DNA of 57,070 nucleotides, taken from the NCBI GenBank assembly GCA_002069975.1, contig MWCJ01000011.1, forward strand, positions 1-57,070. Reading direction: 5' to 3'. The notes below the pieces were generated by a model. The model was not told where the DNA came from. It saw only the letters and a list, made by a program, of their open reading frames with translations, and ran no database searches. A program made the translations under genes and the position numbers. Positions 8,433 through 17,095 of the stretch are shown here, piece by piece. Each line of letters begins with the position of its first letter. Positions within the stretch are counted from its first letter, which is position 1. This DNA comes from Bacteroidetes bacterium ADurb.Bin217. Its GTDB lineage: Bacteria > Bacteroidota > Bacteroidia > Bacteroidales > UBA1715.

Positions 8433-9602
8433 TTAATACTCAAACTCCCCAAATTCGCTTCGAATCACCAATTCGGTAGCTTCACTTGCTTCTACCCTAC
8501 CTACTATGTGGGCTTCAATACCAAATGATTGTGAAATATCTATAATTGTTTGTGCATGTTCGGGGGCTATATATATTTCCATGCGATGTCCCATGTTAAA
8601 CACTTTGTACATCTCTTTCCAGTCGGTACCGCTTTGTTCTTGAATAGTTCTAAAGAGCGGAGGAATAGGAAACAGATTATCTTTAATGATTTTAAGATTT
8701 TTGACAAAATGCAATACTTTAGTTTGTGCACCACCCGAGCAATGTACCATACCGTGTATGTGTGGTCGTAATTGATCTAATACTTGCTTTATAACCGGAG
8801 CGTAGGTACGTGTAGGCGAAAGCACCAATTTACCTGCATTGAGTGGCGAACCTGGTACGGCATCGGTAATACCTAAATTACCGGAATACACCAAATCATA
8901 CGGTACAGCAGCATCGTAACTTTCGGGATATTTATGAGCCAAATATTTTGCAAACACATCATGGCGCGCCGATGTTAAGCCATTGCTTCCCATACCGCCA
9001 TTATATTCATTTTCGTAGGTAGCTTTACCAAACGAAGCAAGTCCCACTATCACATCACCTGCTTGAATGCGAGCATTGTCTATTACATCGCTTCGTTTCA
9101 TGCGACACGTTACGGTGCTATCTACTATTATGGTGCGAACCAAATCACCCACATCGGCAGTTTCGCCACCGGTAGCATACACACCTATTCCCATAGTGCG
9201 GAGCTCGGCAAGCAATTCGTCGGTCCCATTAATTATAGCCGACAATACCTCTCCGGGAATCAACTGCTTATTGCGTCCTATGGTTGACGATACTAATATA
9301 TTATCAACAGCTCCTACGCACAACAAATCGTCGATATTCATAATCAGAGCATCTTGTGCTATGCCCTTCCATACCGATATATCACCGGTTTCTTTCCAGT
9401 ACATATATGCCAACGACGATTTGGTTCCTGCACCATCGGCATGCATGATATTACAATAGTCGGGGTCGCCACCCAGCATATCGGGAATTATTTTACAAAA
9501 TGCTTGCGGAAACAATCCTTTGTCAATATGTTTTATGGCATTGTGCACATCTTCTTTTCCTGCCGAAACGCCCCGTTTGTTATATCGTGATTCTACTGTC
9601 AT
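8433..9602 (-). CDS. purM: Phosphoribosylformylglycinamidine cyclo-ligase (AIR synthetase)
   Basis: The 389-residue enzyme closes formylglycinamidine ribonucleotide to aminoimidazole ribonucleotide with ATP, the fifth step of purine synthesis. The start at 9602 (MTVESRYNKRGVSAGK) is preferred over 9638 because it gives the conserved N-terminal YxxRGVSxGK and removes overlap with glnS. Visible PurM/PurS-fold motifs are MHADGAGTK (ATP loop), NIDDLLCVGA, YATGGETADVGD, GLASFGKATYENEYNGGMGSN and VHCSGGAQTK. It is longer than the E. coli enzyme (345), as is usual for the Bacteroidota form. It lies 14 bases downstream of glnS and is probably cotranscribed with it. Confidence 0.92.
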   Translation of the reverse strand: MTVESRYNKRGVSAGKEDVHNAIKHIDKGLFPQAFCKIIPDMLGGDPDYCNIMHADGAGTKSSLAYMYWKETGDISVWKGIAQDALIMNIDDLLCVGAVDNILVSSTIGRNKQLIPGEVLSAIINGTDELLAELRTMGIGVYATGGETADVGDLVRTIIVDSTVTCRMKRSDVIDNARIQAGDVIVGLASFGKATYENEYNGGMGSNGLTSARHDVFAKYLAHKYPESYDAAVPYDLVYSGNLGITDAVPGSPLNAGKLVLSPTRTYAPVIKQVLDQLRPHIHGMVHCSGGAQTKVLHFVKNLKIIKDNLFPIPPLFRTIQEQSGTDWKEMYKVFNMGHRMEIYIAPEHAQTIIDISQSFGIEAHIVGRVEASEATELVIRSEFGEFEY

Positions 9603-9616
9603 TATGTATGCGTATA

Positions 9617-11323
9617 TTATTTTTGAATTTTTGCCCAAGAATCTTTCAATCCTACTGTTTTATTAAAAATTAACGAACCGTTACTCGAGTCTTTGTCTAC
9701 ACAGAAATAACCGGTACGTTCAAATTGACAACGGAATCCGGCCTGTGCATCTGCAACCGACGGTTCTAGTAACGCCGGAACTTCTTCTAACGAATGAGGA
9801 TTGATATGTTCCAGAAAATCATGACCTTCGGCAACATCCATAGGGTCTTCTACCATAAACAATCTGTCGTACAACCTAACGGTAGCCGATAATGCCGCAT
9901 GCACAGGAACCCAATGCAAAGTGCCTTTTACTTTTCGTTGCGATGCTTCCGTTCCACTGCCACTTTTAGTATCGGGGTCGTAGGTACAATGAATTTCGGT
10001 AATATTTCCTTGTGAATCTTTTATAACATTTTCGCATTTTATAATATATGCATATTTCAAACGCACTTCGTTTCCCGGCGACAAACGGAAGAATTTTTTA
10101 GGAGCATCTTCCATAAAATCAGATTGCTCAATATACAATTCGCGACCAAACGGAATATCTCTATAGCCCGATTGTTCATCTTCGGGATTAATTTTTCCTT
10201 GTAATATTTCGGTTTTACCTTCGGGATAATTGGTAATAACCACTTTGAGCGGTTGCAACACAGCCATTACGCGAGGTGCAGTTTTATTCAAATCTTCGCG
10301 AATACAATGTTCAAGCAAAGCTACATCTATAATATTTTCGCGTTTAGACACCCCTACTTTTTCGGCAAAATTACGAACAGATTCGGGAGTAAAACCACGA
10401 CGACGCAATCCACTTATAGTAGGCATACGCGGGTCGTCCCAACCCGACACATGCTTTTCTTCTACCAATTGCAACAATTTACGTTTACTCATTACCGTAT
10501 AGGTAAGATTTAACCGAGCAAATTCACGTTGTTTTGGGCGAATTTGTCCCGGTTCTGCAATATGGTTGAGAAACCATTCGTACAATGGACGATGTACTTC
10601 GAATTCCAAGGTACATATAGAATGAGTAATACCTTCAATAAAATCGCTTTGTCCGTGAGCAAAATCATACATAGGATATATACACCACGCATCGCCTGTT
10701 TTGTGGTGATGTGCATAACGAATACGATACATGATAGGGTCGCGCATGTGCATGTTGGGCGATGCCATATCTATTTTTGCACGCAACATACATTCACCTT
10801 CTTTGAATTCGCCGTTTTTCATACGAGCAAACAAATCAAGATTTTCTTCAACCGAACGATTTCGATACGGACTTTCTTTTCCGGGAACAGTTGGTGTTCC
10901 GCGACTTTCCGATACCTCTTCGGCTGTCATATGACATACGTATGCATTCCCTTTTTTAATTAATAAAACTGCCCAATCGTATAATTGTTGAAAATAATCA
11001 GATGCATAAAATTCGTTCGTGCCCCAATTGAAGCCCAGCCAACGTACATCTTCCTTAATTGAATCAACATATTCTATATCTTCTTTGGTAGGATTGGTAT
11101 CGTCGAAACGCAAATTACATTGTCCGCCATACTGCTGTGCCAAGCCAAAATTTAAACATATAGACTTGGCATGACCTATATGCAGGTAGCCGTTAGGTTC
11201 GGGAGGAAAGCGAGTGATAATTTTAGAAACATGCGGTAAATCCGCTTCAATAATTTGTTCTAAAAAATTCAACGATTTTTTTTCGTTATCGTCTGCTTCG
11301 TGTAAAACTTCTGTATTCGACAT
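9617..11323 (-). CDS. glnS: Glutaminyl-tRNA synthetase
   Basis: The 568-residue class I enzyme charges tRNA-Gln with glutamine. It has [15 protein letters not shown] with the HIGH motif at residues 48-51, the class I second signature as VMSKRK (about residue 278), and the GlnRS-type dinucleotide-fold segments [10 protein letters not shown] and GFNWG. The C-terminal anticodon-binding beta-barrels include GYFCVDKDS near the end. Length is close to the E. coli protein (554). Its presence means this organism makes Gln-tRNA directly. The gene leads a two-gene unit with purM. Confidence 0.95.
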   Translation of the reverse strand: MSNTEVLHEADDNEKKSLNFLEQIIEADLPHVSKIITRFPPEPNGYLHIGHAKSICLNFGLAQQYGGQCNLRFDDTNPTKEDIEYVDSIKEDVRWLGFNWGTNEFYASDYFQQLYDWAVLLIKKGNAYVCHMTAEEVSESRGTPTVPGKESPYRNRSVEENLDLFARMKNGEFKEGECMLRAKIDMASPNMHMRDPIMYRIRYAHHHKTGDAWCIYPMYDFAHGQSDFIEGITHSICTLEFEVHRPLYEWFLNHIAEPGQIRPKQREFARLNLTYTVMSKRKLLQLVEEKHVSGWDDPRMPTISGLRRRGFTPESVRNFAEKVGVSKRENIIDVALLEHCIREDLNKTAPRVMAVLQPLKVVITNYPEGKTEILQGKINPEDEQSGYRDIPFGRELYIEQSDFMEDAPKKFFRLSPGNEVRLKYAYIIKCENVIKDSQGNITEIHCTYDPDTKSGSGTEASQRKVKGTLHWVPVHAALSATVRLYDRLFMVEDPMDVAEGHDFLEHINPHSLEEVPALLEPSVADAQAGFRCQFERTGYFCVDKDSSNGSLIFNKTVGLKDSWAKIQK

Positions 11324-11432
11324 TGTATATTAATTTTTTACAAAAATAAAATTTCTGTGCATTTTGTTTATAGTAATTGTACTGAAATACATATTTTTTT
11401 TCAAAAATGACTTATTTTTCGCAAAAATTAGA

Positions 11433-11807
11433 ATGAATATGGGGATAATAGAAATCGAAGACATGGAATTTTATGCATTTCATGGTTGTTTTGAGTCAGA
11501 AAAAATTGTAGGTAATACATTTCTTGTACAAGCACAACTGCACACCAATTGTTCGGTACCTGCACAAACCGACAATATTGCAGACGCCTTGAATTACCAA
11601 ACAGTATATGAAATTATAGAAAAACAAATGAGCATACCATCGTCGCTTTTGGAACATGTATGCAAACGAATATTAGATGCATTGTTTGCGCAATTTCCCG
11701 ACCAACTGGCAAAAGCTCGCATTACAGTGGCAAAACTTGCTCCTCCCATGGGAGGCAAAATAAAATCGGTGAAAGTAACAATGCAAGCGGCGAATAGTGA
11801 ATTGTAA
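11433..11807 (+). CDS. folB: Dihydroneopterin aldolase
   Basis: FolB converts dihydroneopterin to hydroxymethyl-dihydropterin in folate synthesis. The start at 11433 (MNMGIIEIEDMEFYAFHGCF), or 11439, matches the family; the 23 extra codons upstream are Phe-rich and unlike FolB. Visible family features are the early Glu followed by YAFHGCFESEK, VGNTFLV, DALNYQTVYEII, LLEHVCKRI with the active-site Glu, and PPMGGKIKSVKV. It is 124 residues from this start, a normal FolB length. A broken duplicate of its 5' end lies at 12242-12297. Confidence 0.9.
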   Translation: MNMGIIEIEDMEFYAFHGCFESEKIVGNTFLVQAQLHTNCSVPAQTDNIADALNYQTVYEIIEKQMSIPSSLLEHVCKRILDALFAQFPDQLAKARITVAKLAPPMGGKIKSVKVTMQAANSEL

Positions 11808-11822
11808 AAAAATATTGTTAGA

Positions 11823-12227
11823 ATGAAATTTCAGGCAGTTTGTTTTTATATCGGAATAATTTTATTAGCATCATGTAGTACATACAGCGATGAAATAGAC
11901 AAAGAATTTGTAGGTGAATGGAGATATTATTATGGTGATGAATACTATTCAGACTTAATAATTACCGATAAAGGAATTGGAGATTATCAAGAAACACATT
12001 ATAGTAAAGGAGCAGGCTTTAGCGGTCGTGTAACAATACACGATGATATACTAAAAGTTGGTCAAAAAAAATTTAAAATAGTTTCGTATCCTCGATTAAT
12101 TGACACACTCAGTGCAAATCAAAACCCTACAGCGTATAAGGCTATTCACTGGCAAATGGAACTAATAGGACCTATGTTTTATATATCATCGGGAGTATAT
12201 AATAAATATGAACGATTAGAAGAATAG
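11823..12227 (+). CDS. Hypothetical lipoprotein
   Basis: This 134-residue protein starts with a lipoprotein signal (hydrophobic residues 6-16, lipobox LLASC with Cys19), so it should be anchored in the cell envelope. The rest looks like a small beta-rich domain (EFVGEWRYYYGDEYYSDL) similar in style to lipocalin-like or META-type small lipoproteins, but no family is recognised. It begins 15 bases after folB and ends just before the folB fragment, so the two were probably duplicated together. Confidence 0.6.
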   Translation: MKFQAVCFYIGIILLASCSTYSDEIDKEFVGEWRYYYGDEYYSDLIITDKGIGDYQETHYSKGAGFSGRVTIHDDILKVGQKKFKIVSYPRLIDTLSANQNPTAYKAIHWQMELIGPMFYISSGVYNKYERLEE

Positions 12228-12234
12228 GATACAA

Positions 12235-12300
12235 ATGAAACTCGAAGACATGGAATTTTATGCATTTCATGGTTGTTTTGAGTTAGAAAAAAATGTCTGT
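12235..12300 (+). pseudogene. folB: Fragment of folB (5' end duplicate)
   Basis: Bases 12242-12297 match folB 11455-11510 at all but two substitutions before the tail diverges, with the first 42 bases identical. The reading frame is the folB frame. After LEKNV the similarity stops, and the sequence runs into the 3' end of the convergent BspA-like gene (stop at 12315). No functional product is expected. Confidence 0.85.
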
Positions 12301-12314
12301 TTATGTCTTTTATA

Positions 12315-14168
12315 TTACTCTACTACAACTATTTCTCTATATTTTGACACAGCATTACTTACAGTTACCGCATACACACCTTGTGGTAGATTTGATATTA
12401 CAACAGGAATCATTTTTTGAATATGCATTTCGATAACCAATTTACCTTCTGAAGAATATATCTGAAGTAATCCGTATATAGGCGATTGAACGGAAAATTC
12501 AGATTTTGCAGGATTAGGATATGCTATAGCATTGATATTTTGTACTGTTTCTATTGAATTAATGACAATGACTGCTCCGGGTTGAGTAATTGTAATTTCT
12601 TGAGTGCCTTGAACTGTAGCAATTACAATAGTTCCCGTTCTACTTTCGGTAGATGTATTTTCGGATGTAGTAATAGTAACAGTAGCATCTCCGCTAACAC
12701 CTGCCGAAGGCGTATATGTAATCCATTCATTCGGAGAAGATATAGACCATCCCCCTATAACTTCAAATTCAATTTGAGATTGTTCACCACTGTTAGATAC
12801 TGCAAGAGTAGTTTGTTCTAAAAATATTCCATTTGATTCAATAATTGTTTCGAATTCATTCCATCTGGCGTAATTACTATAGGTAGATGCACTGCCTTCA
12901 GGGACATATAATACTATAGAACTTTTATCAATATACTTAAATGGACTAAACGAATTGTTAGCTATATTGATAGGTGTTGTTTTAGTTGTATAGATACCGG
13001 AAATTTGAATGTCAGCTGTAAATGCATAGTCGTCTATATACGTTACCGATTCTGGAATTGCAAAAATTCCCGTTTTTGTTATAGGAATTGCCAATAATTG
13101 CGTTTTTGTTTTATTATATAATACACCGGAAGTACTCGAAAATTTAGTATTCGCATCATCTACAACAATATTTGCACTACAACCTCTAAATGTTCCAAAA
13201 GGTATAGTTACAGTAGCCGTAGGAATAGTAACAGTTTCCATTTCATTACATCCACTAAATGCCCACGAGTCGAGAGTCGTTACCGTACTTGGTATGGTTA
13301 TGTTACCCGAAATATCGATAGGACAAAAGATTAAAGTGGATTTTCCTTTATTATATAGAATTCCATCGAGGCTCGAAAAATTTGGATTCGATGCAGCTAC
13401 AGTTATAGCACCACTTGATTCATAAAACGAATTATTCATAGAATTAGTAACACTTGCAGGTATAGTAACCGATGTAAGTTTAGTACACTTATAAAATGCA
13501 CTTTCTAAAATACTTGTTACCGTAGATGGAATTACATAATCGCCCGAATAACTTGCAGGAAATAATTTAATTTGTGTTTTATCTTTATTAAAAAATATTC
13601 CGTTTTCACTCAAATAATTTGGATTGGCAGGATCAACGGTAATATAACAATTGGCTCCATTAAATGATGTTATTCCTATTGTAGTTGTAGATGCCGGAAT
13701 TGTAACGTTTTGCAAGCCGGAACAACTTTGAAAACAATATCCTCCGATTTCGGTAACCGATGAAGGAATTACTATTGATTCTAAATTTGTACATCCTTGA
13801 AATGCCTGACTGCCAATTTTGGTAATAGTATTTGGTAACGTAATTGAAACTAGTACCGTATTATTTCTAAATCCCTCCCAAGGTATTGCATTACTATCGT
13901 ATGTATAAAAACCTGAAGTGCCTGAAACTATAGTTGCTTGACTCATGTCAATAACAGATAAAACAGGCATATAATAGGGGTCCATTGCAAAAATATCGTT
14001 CACATTTATTGTTCCTGTAACGGTAAGATTTGTAGTAGTACTCTTTTCTTCCGGAGTGAGTAATGTAGACAATTGCCCGGCGGTATTAACTGTAATAGAT
14101 TTGTATACTTGAGCACATAATACTTGTTGTACTGTTAACAAAATTGCTAATAGATAAATTTTCTTCAT
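12315..14168 (-). CDS. BspA-like leucine-rich repeat protein with BACON domain and T9SS tail
   Basis: The 617-residue protein has a signal peptide (1-19, ending LCAQ). Residues about 90-430 hold BspA-type leucine-rich repeats, seen as repeated units such as IPSSVTEIGGYCFQSCSGL and IPSTVTTLDSWAFSGCNEM. A BACON domain follows (about 455-530; GGWSISSPNEWITYTPSAG, then EITITQPG). The last 70 residues (YPNPAKSEFSVQS to KYREIVVVE) form a type A T9SS sorting domain. BspA-like proteins mediate adhesion to host or polymer surfaces; BACON often binds glycan or mucin. It is a single gene, convergent with the folB region. Confidence 0.88.
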   Translation of the reverse strand: MKKIYLLAILLTVQQVLCAQVYKSITVNTAGQLSTLLTPEEKSTTTNLTVTGTINVNDIFAMDPYYMPVLSVIDMSQATIVSGTSGFYTYDSNAIPWEGFRNNTVLVSITLPNTITKIGSQAFQGCTNLESIVIPSSVTEIGGYCFQSCSGLQNVTIPASTTTIGITSFNGANCYITVDPANPNYLSENGIFFNKDKTQIKLFPASYSGDYVIPSTVTSILESAFYKCTKLTSVTIPASVTNSMNNSFYESSGAITVAASNPNFSSLDGILYNKGKSTLIFCPIDISGNITIPSTVTTLDSWAFSGCNEMETVTIPTATVTIPFGTFRGCSANIVVDDANTKFSSTSGVLYNKTKTQLLAIPITKTGIFAIPESVTYIDDYAFTADIQISGIYTTKTTPINIANNSFSPFKYIDKSSIVLYVPEGSASTYSNYARWNEFETIIESNGIFLEQTTLAVSNSGEQSQIEFEVIGGWSISSPNEWITYTPSAGVSGDATVTITTSENTSTESRTGTIVIATVQGTQEITITQPGAVIVINSIETVQNINAIAYPNPAKSEFSVQSPIYGLLQIYSSEGKLVIEMHIQKMIPVVISNLPQGVYAVTVSNAVSKYREIVVVE

Positions 14169-14251
14169 TTGGTTATTTTTTAGGATTTTAAATAAAAATC
14201 AAAGGTAGATTATTTCTTTATAATAAAAGTATAAACCATACATTTATTTAC

Positions 14252-14273
14252 GCATGTTTTTTACAAAACATGC
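14252..14273. terminator. Hairpin between the BFN-family gene and the BspA-like gene
   Basis: GCATGTTTT and AAAACATGC (9 bp, perfect) enclose a TTAC loop. It lies 30 bases beyond the stop of the minus-strand gene at 14304 and upstream of the start at 14168. No U-tract follows on the minus strand, so termination is only possible. Confidence 0.4.
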
Positions 14274-14303
14274 AACTAGTTCTATTGCAAAAATTGAGAT
14301 GTA

Positions 14304-14894
14304 TTATTGCTCGCTTCTTCGTTTAATTTCGTCGCGAATTTTCGATGCTTTTTCGTAATCTTCGGCTTCTATAGCATCGGTAAGCATGGCTTTAAGGTCT
14401 TCGTCTGATTCAAAAGCAAACGAATTTTGGGTTTCCGGTTGTTCGGGCTCGGGTGCTCGTTCCGATTCTTGATGTTTTCTCTCTAAATCCAAAACAATTC
14501 CGGCACGTAAAATTACATCGCTGGTAGTATAAATAGGGCTATTGAAACGTACTGCCAATGCAACCGCATCGGAGGTTCTCGAATCTATCTCAACTGTTTT
14601 GTCGTTTTGTTTTACAACTATTTTTGAATAAAAAATACCTTCTTGCAATTTGTAAATTATGACTTCTTCGAGCGAGATTTCGAATTCAAAAGCTAAACTG
14701 CGAAACAAGTCGTGAGTAAGCGGACGAGGTGCTTTCATGTTTTCTAACTCTATGGCAATTGCCTGTGCTTCTGTTCCACCTATTATAATAGGTATACGAC
14801 GTTCACCTTCTTCTTCAACTAAAATTAATACATAGGCATTATCTTGTGTTTGACTAAATGACAATCCCAAAATATTTAACTTTACTTTCTGCAT
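14304..14894 (-). CDS. Bifunctional nuclease family (BFN/DUF151) protein with UVR motif
   Basis: Residues 1-135 match the BFN domain: IIIGGTEAQAIAIELENMKAPRPLTHDL is represented by IGGTEAQAIAIELE and PRPLTHDLF, followed by SRTSDAVALAVRFNSPIY. The C-terminal 35 residues (LKAMLTDAIEAEDYEKASKI) form a UVR motif like that linking UvrB and UvrC. BFN proteins of plants have DNase and RNase activity; bacterial members are conserved but little studied. The Glu/Pro-rich linker (about 145-160) separates the two parts. It is a standard 196-residue Bacteroidota form. Confidence 0.85.
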   Translation of the reverse strand: MQKVKLNILGLSFSQTQDNAYVLILVEEEGERRIPIIIGGTEAQAIAIELENMKAPRPLTHDLFRSLAFEFEISLEEVIIYKLQEGIFYSKIVVKQNDKTVEIDSRTSDAVALAVRFNSPIYTTSDVILRAGIVLDLERKHQESERAPEPEQPETQNSFAFESDEDLKAMLTDAIEAEDYEKASKIRDEIKRRSEQ

Positions 14895-15092
14895 ATCTAA
14901 AATTTACTGTTCAAAGATACATGTTTTTTGATAAAAATATCTTAGGACATGCAAATTTTGTAGGGATTACATTTTTTTCAACTGAAAATACATATTAATA
15001 AACATTCGTTTCATACAAGTATTAAAGTTCTAATTGTATCATCAAAACACAAATTTGAATATATAACGAGCTACTTTGAAAACTCATTTTAT

Positions 15093-15290
15093 CTACAACG
15101 TCTGCAATATAATCCGCTCTATTTCAATTTTTTTGTCAGTACTTATATCGCCTTGACTTTGCACACATTCTAAAAGTTTTTTCTTGAAACTCCAGCAAGT
15201 CATTTGTCGTAATTCGAGTTTTTGAGATAATTCATGTGATGAAATTTCTTTGGCATTGCATACAATATATGCAATATAAAATGCTTTGGG
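15093..15290 (-). mobile_element. 3' fragment of the IS1595-like zinc-ribbon gene (copy A)
   Basis: These bases match 22166-22361 almost exactly; only two substitutions were seen by eye, near 15235. They encode the last part of the same protein, ending LQTL and a stop. The fragment stops abruptly at GCTTTGGG, next to the 3' end of the XRE gene. Confidence 0.8.
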
Positions 15291-15320
15291 GTAGTTTGTG
15301 TTAATTGTTGTATAAAATTC

Positions 15321-15620
15321 TTATTCCACAATAATAATCTTTTGTTTTAAAAGCACATTAATCTCTTTCAATAATTGAATTTCATTTTTCAACACTTCAA
15401 TTTCTTTTTTGTCATGTGAATTTGATATGTACAACGTAAAAAAATCAAATTCCAAAATCTCGGAAATTTTCAAAAGTAAATCAGTATCTATTGATTTGCG
15501 ATTAAAAACATGATATATATTTTCTCTTGATTTATTAATTCTTTTAGCAAATTCAGTTACAGTAAGCCCTTTGCTTATAAATACAGTATGAATATGTTTA
15601 CCTATATGAACGTCTTTCAT
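15321..15620 (-). CDS. XRE-type helix-turn-helix regulator
   Basis: From ATG 15620 (MKDVHIGKHIHTVFISKG) the protein has 99 residues. Residues about 5-62 are a Cro/CI-type helix-turn-helix: KGLTVTEFAKRINKSRENIY then DTDLLLKISEILEFDF. The C-terminal 30 residues (KKEIEVLKNEIQLLKEINVL) predict a coiled coil for dimerisation. This small HTH plus coiled-coil form is common in Bacteroidota accessory regions. The target is unknown. It abuts an insertion-sequence fragment and reads away from the secreted protein at 15771. Confidence 0.75.
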   Translation of the reverse strand: MKDVHIGKHIHTVFISKGLTVTEFAKRINKSRENIYHVFNRKSIDTDLLLKISEILEFDFFTLYISNSHDKKEIEVLKNEIQLLKEINVLLKQKIIIVE

Positions 15621-15770
15621 GTAAACAAAATTCAACACTTTTGTTAACGATTACAGCTAAAAACAGTAAAAATAATTTATCAATTTCGTTTGTTTTATTT
15701 AACATTTTTATATTTTGCTTAATCAAACACATCAAAATTACATTTTTACTAATCTCTAAAACAACTCTTT

Positions 15771-17075
15771 ATGAAAAAATCATGTATATTCACAGTAGCA
15801 TTTGCAGTATTATTATTTATATCAAGCATTAGTTTTGCAGACACATACGACCCGAACAAATCGTATGTAAAAAACGAAGAAACTACAATTACCATTAATG
15901 GAATTCTTGTAACAGTAGTATATTTAAACGAGAGTCCTTCATCAAATTTTAATCCTTCAACACCCTATGACCCTAATAATGGGTGGTTATGGAGTATTTC
16001 AAAAAATTATACAGGCGAATGGGTGCCATATCATTATACATTGTTTGCTGACAAACCAACAACTGTAACATTTTCTGGTCTTACATACCAACTTACTCAA
16101 GAAGTGTGGCCAAACACTCCAAATCCTAGTGCAGCAACATGGGCATGGACTTGTTTAAACTGTTCTAATATTGTTACATGTTCTAACAATATAACTACCG
16201 ACTATTTTCCTATAGCTCTTGCAAAACAAAATAATGGTAAAGATAATACAACACCTCCAAATGCTTCGGGAGGTGCCGGTATAATTGCGGGACAAGATGG
16301 TAATTTTTTAAACATTAACCAAATACGAAGCTGCAATACACCTCTTGCATTATACAACAATGATATTTATTTTCGTGACGGTTGCGACCCTCATGCAGGT
16401 TTAGGCTATTATGGTATAGCAGACAATACCAATGTATCTGCTCCTCAAAAACGACTATTTGCCGATAATGACACCGATGGACCTGTATTATATGGATGGA
16501 AAGGCGGAGCACTTGGAATACGGCAACGAACTAATTTAAGTTCTGTAAATGGCCCACATATAGAAAAAATAGCTTTACAATGGACTCCAAGCGATGTTTT
16601 AATTGGTTCATCTACGTTACCTATGAATTTAAAAACGTATGGACCAATTTTAAGCTATAATATTCAAGATGCTAAATATGGTATATTTTTTACAGGAACA
16701 AATAATGGTAGAATAATTTCTGTAAACAATTCAACAACAGGTCAAACTGTTTTTAGATTGTATGGCAATGGAGAATTACGAACTAAAAAAATATGGGCAG
16801 AATCTATAGATGTTGTTGCAAGTGTACAATGGCCTGATTATGTTTTCAAAAAAGATTATGCATTAATGAGTTTACAAAATTTAGAATTATTTATAGCACA
16901 ACATAGCCATTTACCTGAAGTACCTACCGAACAACAAGTAGCTGAACAAGGTATAAATGTAGCCGAAATGAATGCGATACTCCTTAAAAAAATAGAAGAG
17001 CTTACATTGTATATTATTGATTTACAAAAACAAATTGAAGCTACAAATGCAAAAGTTGATAGTTTAGATAAATAA
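15771..17075 (+). CDS. Secreted protein with conserved Bacteroidota C-terminal coiled-coil domain
   Basis: The 434-residue protein has a signal peptide (1-23, ending SFA). The middle is Asn/Thr-rich with no known domain. The last 100 residues (NGELRTKKIWAESIDVVAS, then WPDYVFKKDY, LMSLQNLELFIAQHSHLPEVP and a coiled coil IEELTLYIIDLQKQIE) match a tail-fibre-like C-terminal domain repeated across Bacteroidota secreted proteins, similar in arrangement to intramolecular chaperone tails. A link to surface assembly is inference. It is 20 bases upstream of the 703-residue secreted protein and probably cotranscribed. Confidence 0.65.
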   Translation: MKKSCIFTVAFAVLLFISSISFADTYDPNKSYVKNEETTITINGILVTVVYLNESPSSNFNPSTPYDPNNGWLWSISKNYTGEWVPYHYTLFADKPTTVTFSGLTYQLTQEVWPNTPNPSAATWAWTCLNCSNIVTCSNNITTDYFPIALAKQNNGKDNTTPPNASGGAGIIAGQDGNFLNINQIRSCNTPLALYNNDIYFRDGCDPHAGLGYYGIADNTNVSAPQKRLFADNDTDGPVLYGWKGGALGIRQRTNLSSVNGPHIEKIALQWTPSDVLIGSSTLPMNLKTYGPILSYNIQDAKYGIFFTGTNNGRIISVNNSTTGQTVFRLYGNGELRTKKIWAESIDVVASVQWPDYVFKKDYALMSLQNLELFIAQHSHLPEVPTEQQVAEQGINVAEMNAILLKKIEELTLYIIDLQKQIEATNAKVDSLDK

Positions 17076-17095
17076 CATGTAATTCTAAAGAAATT

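Noticed and set aside
12235..12420. 61-codon frame that begins like FolB
   Set aside because: Only the first 20 codons match FolB; the rest is antisense to the end of the BspA-like gene. It is a fragment, not a gene.
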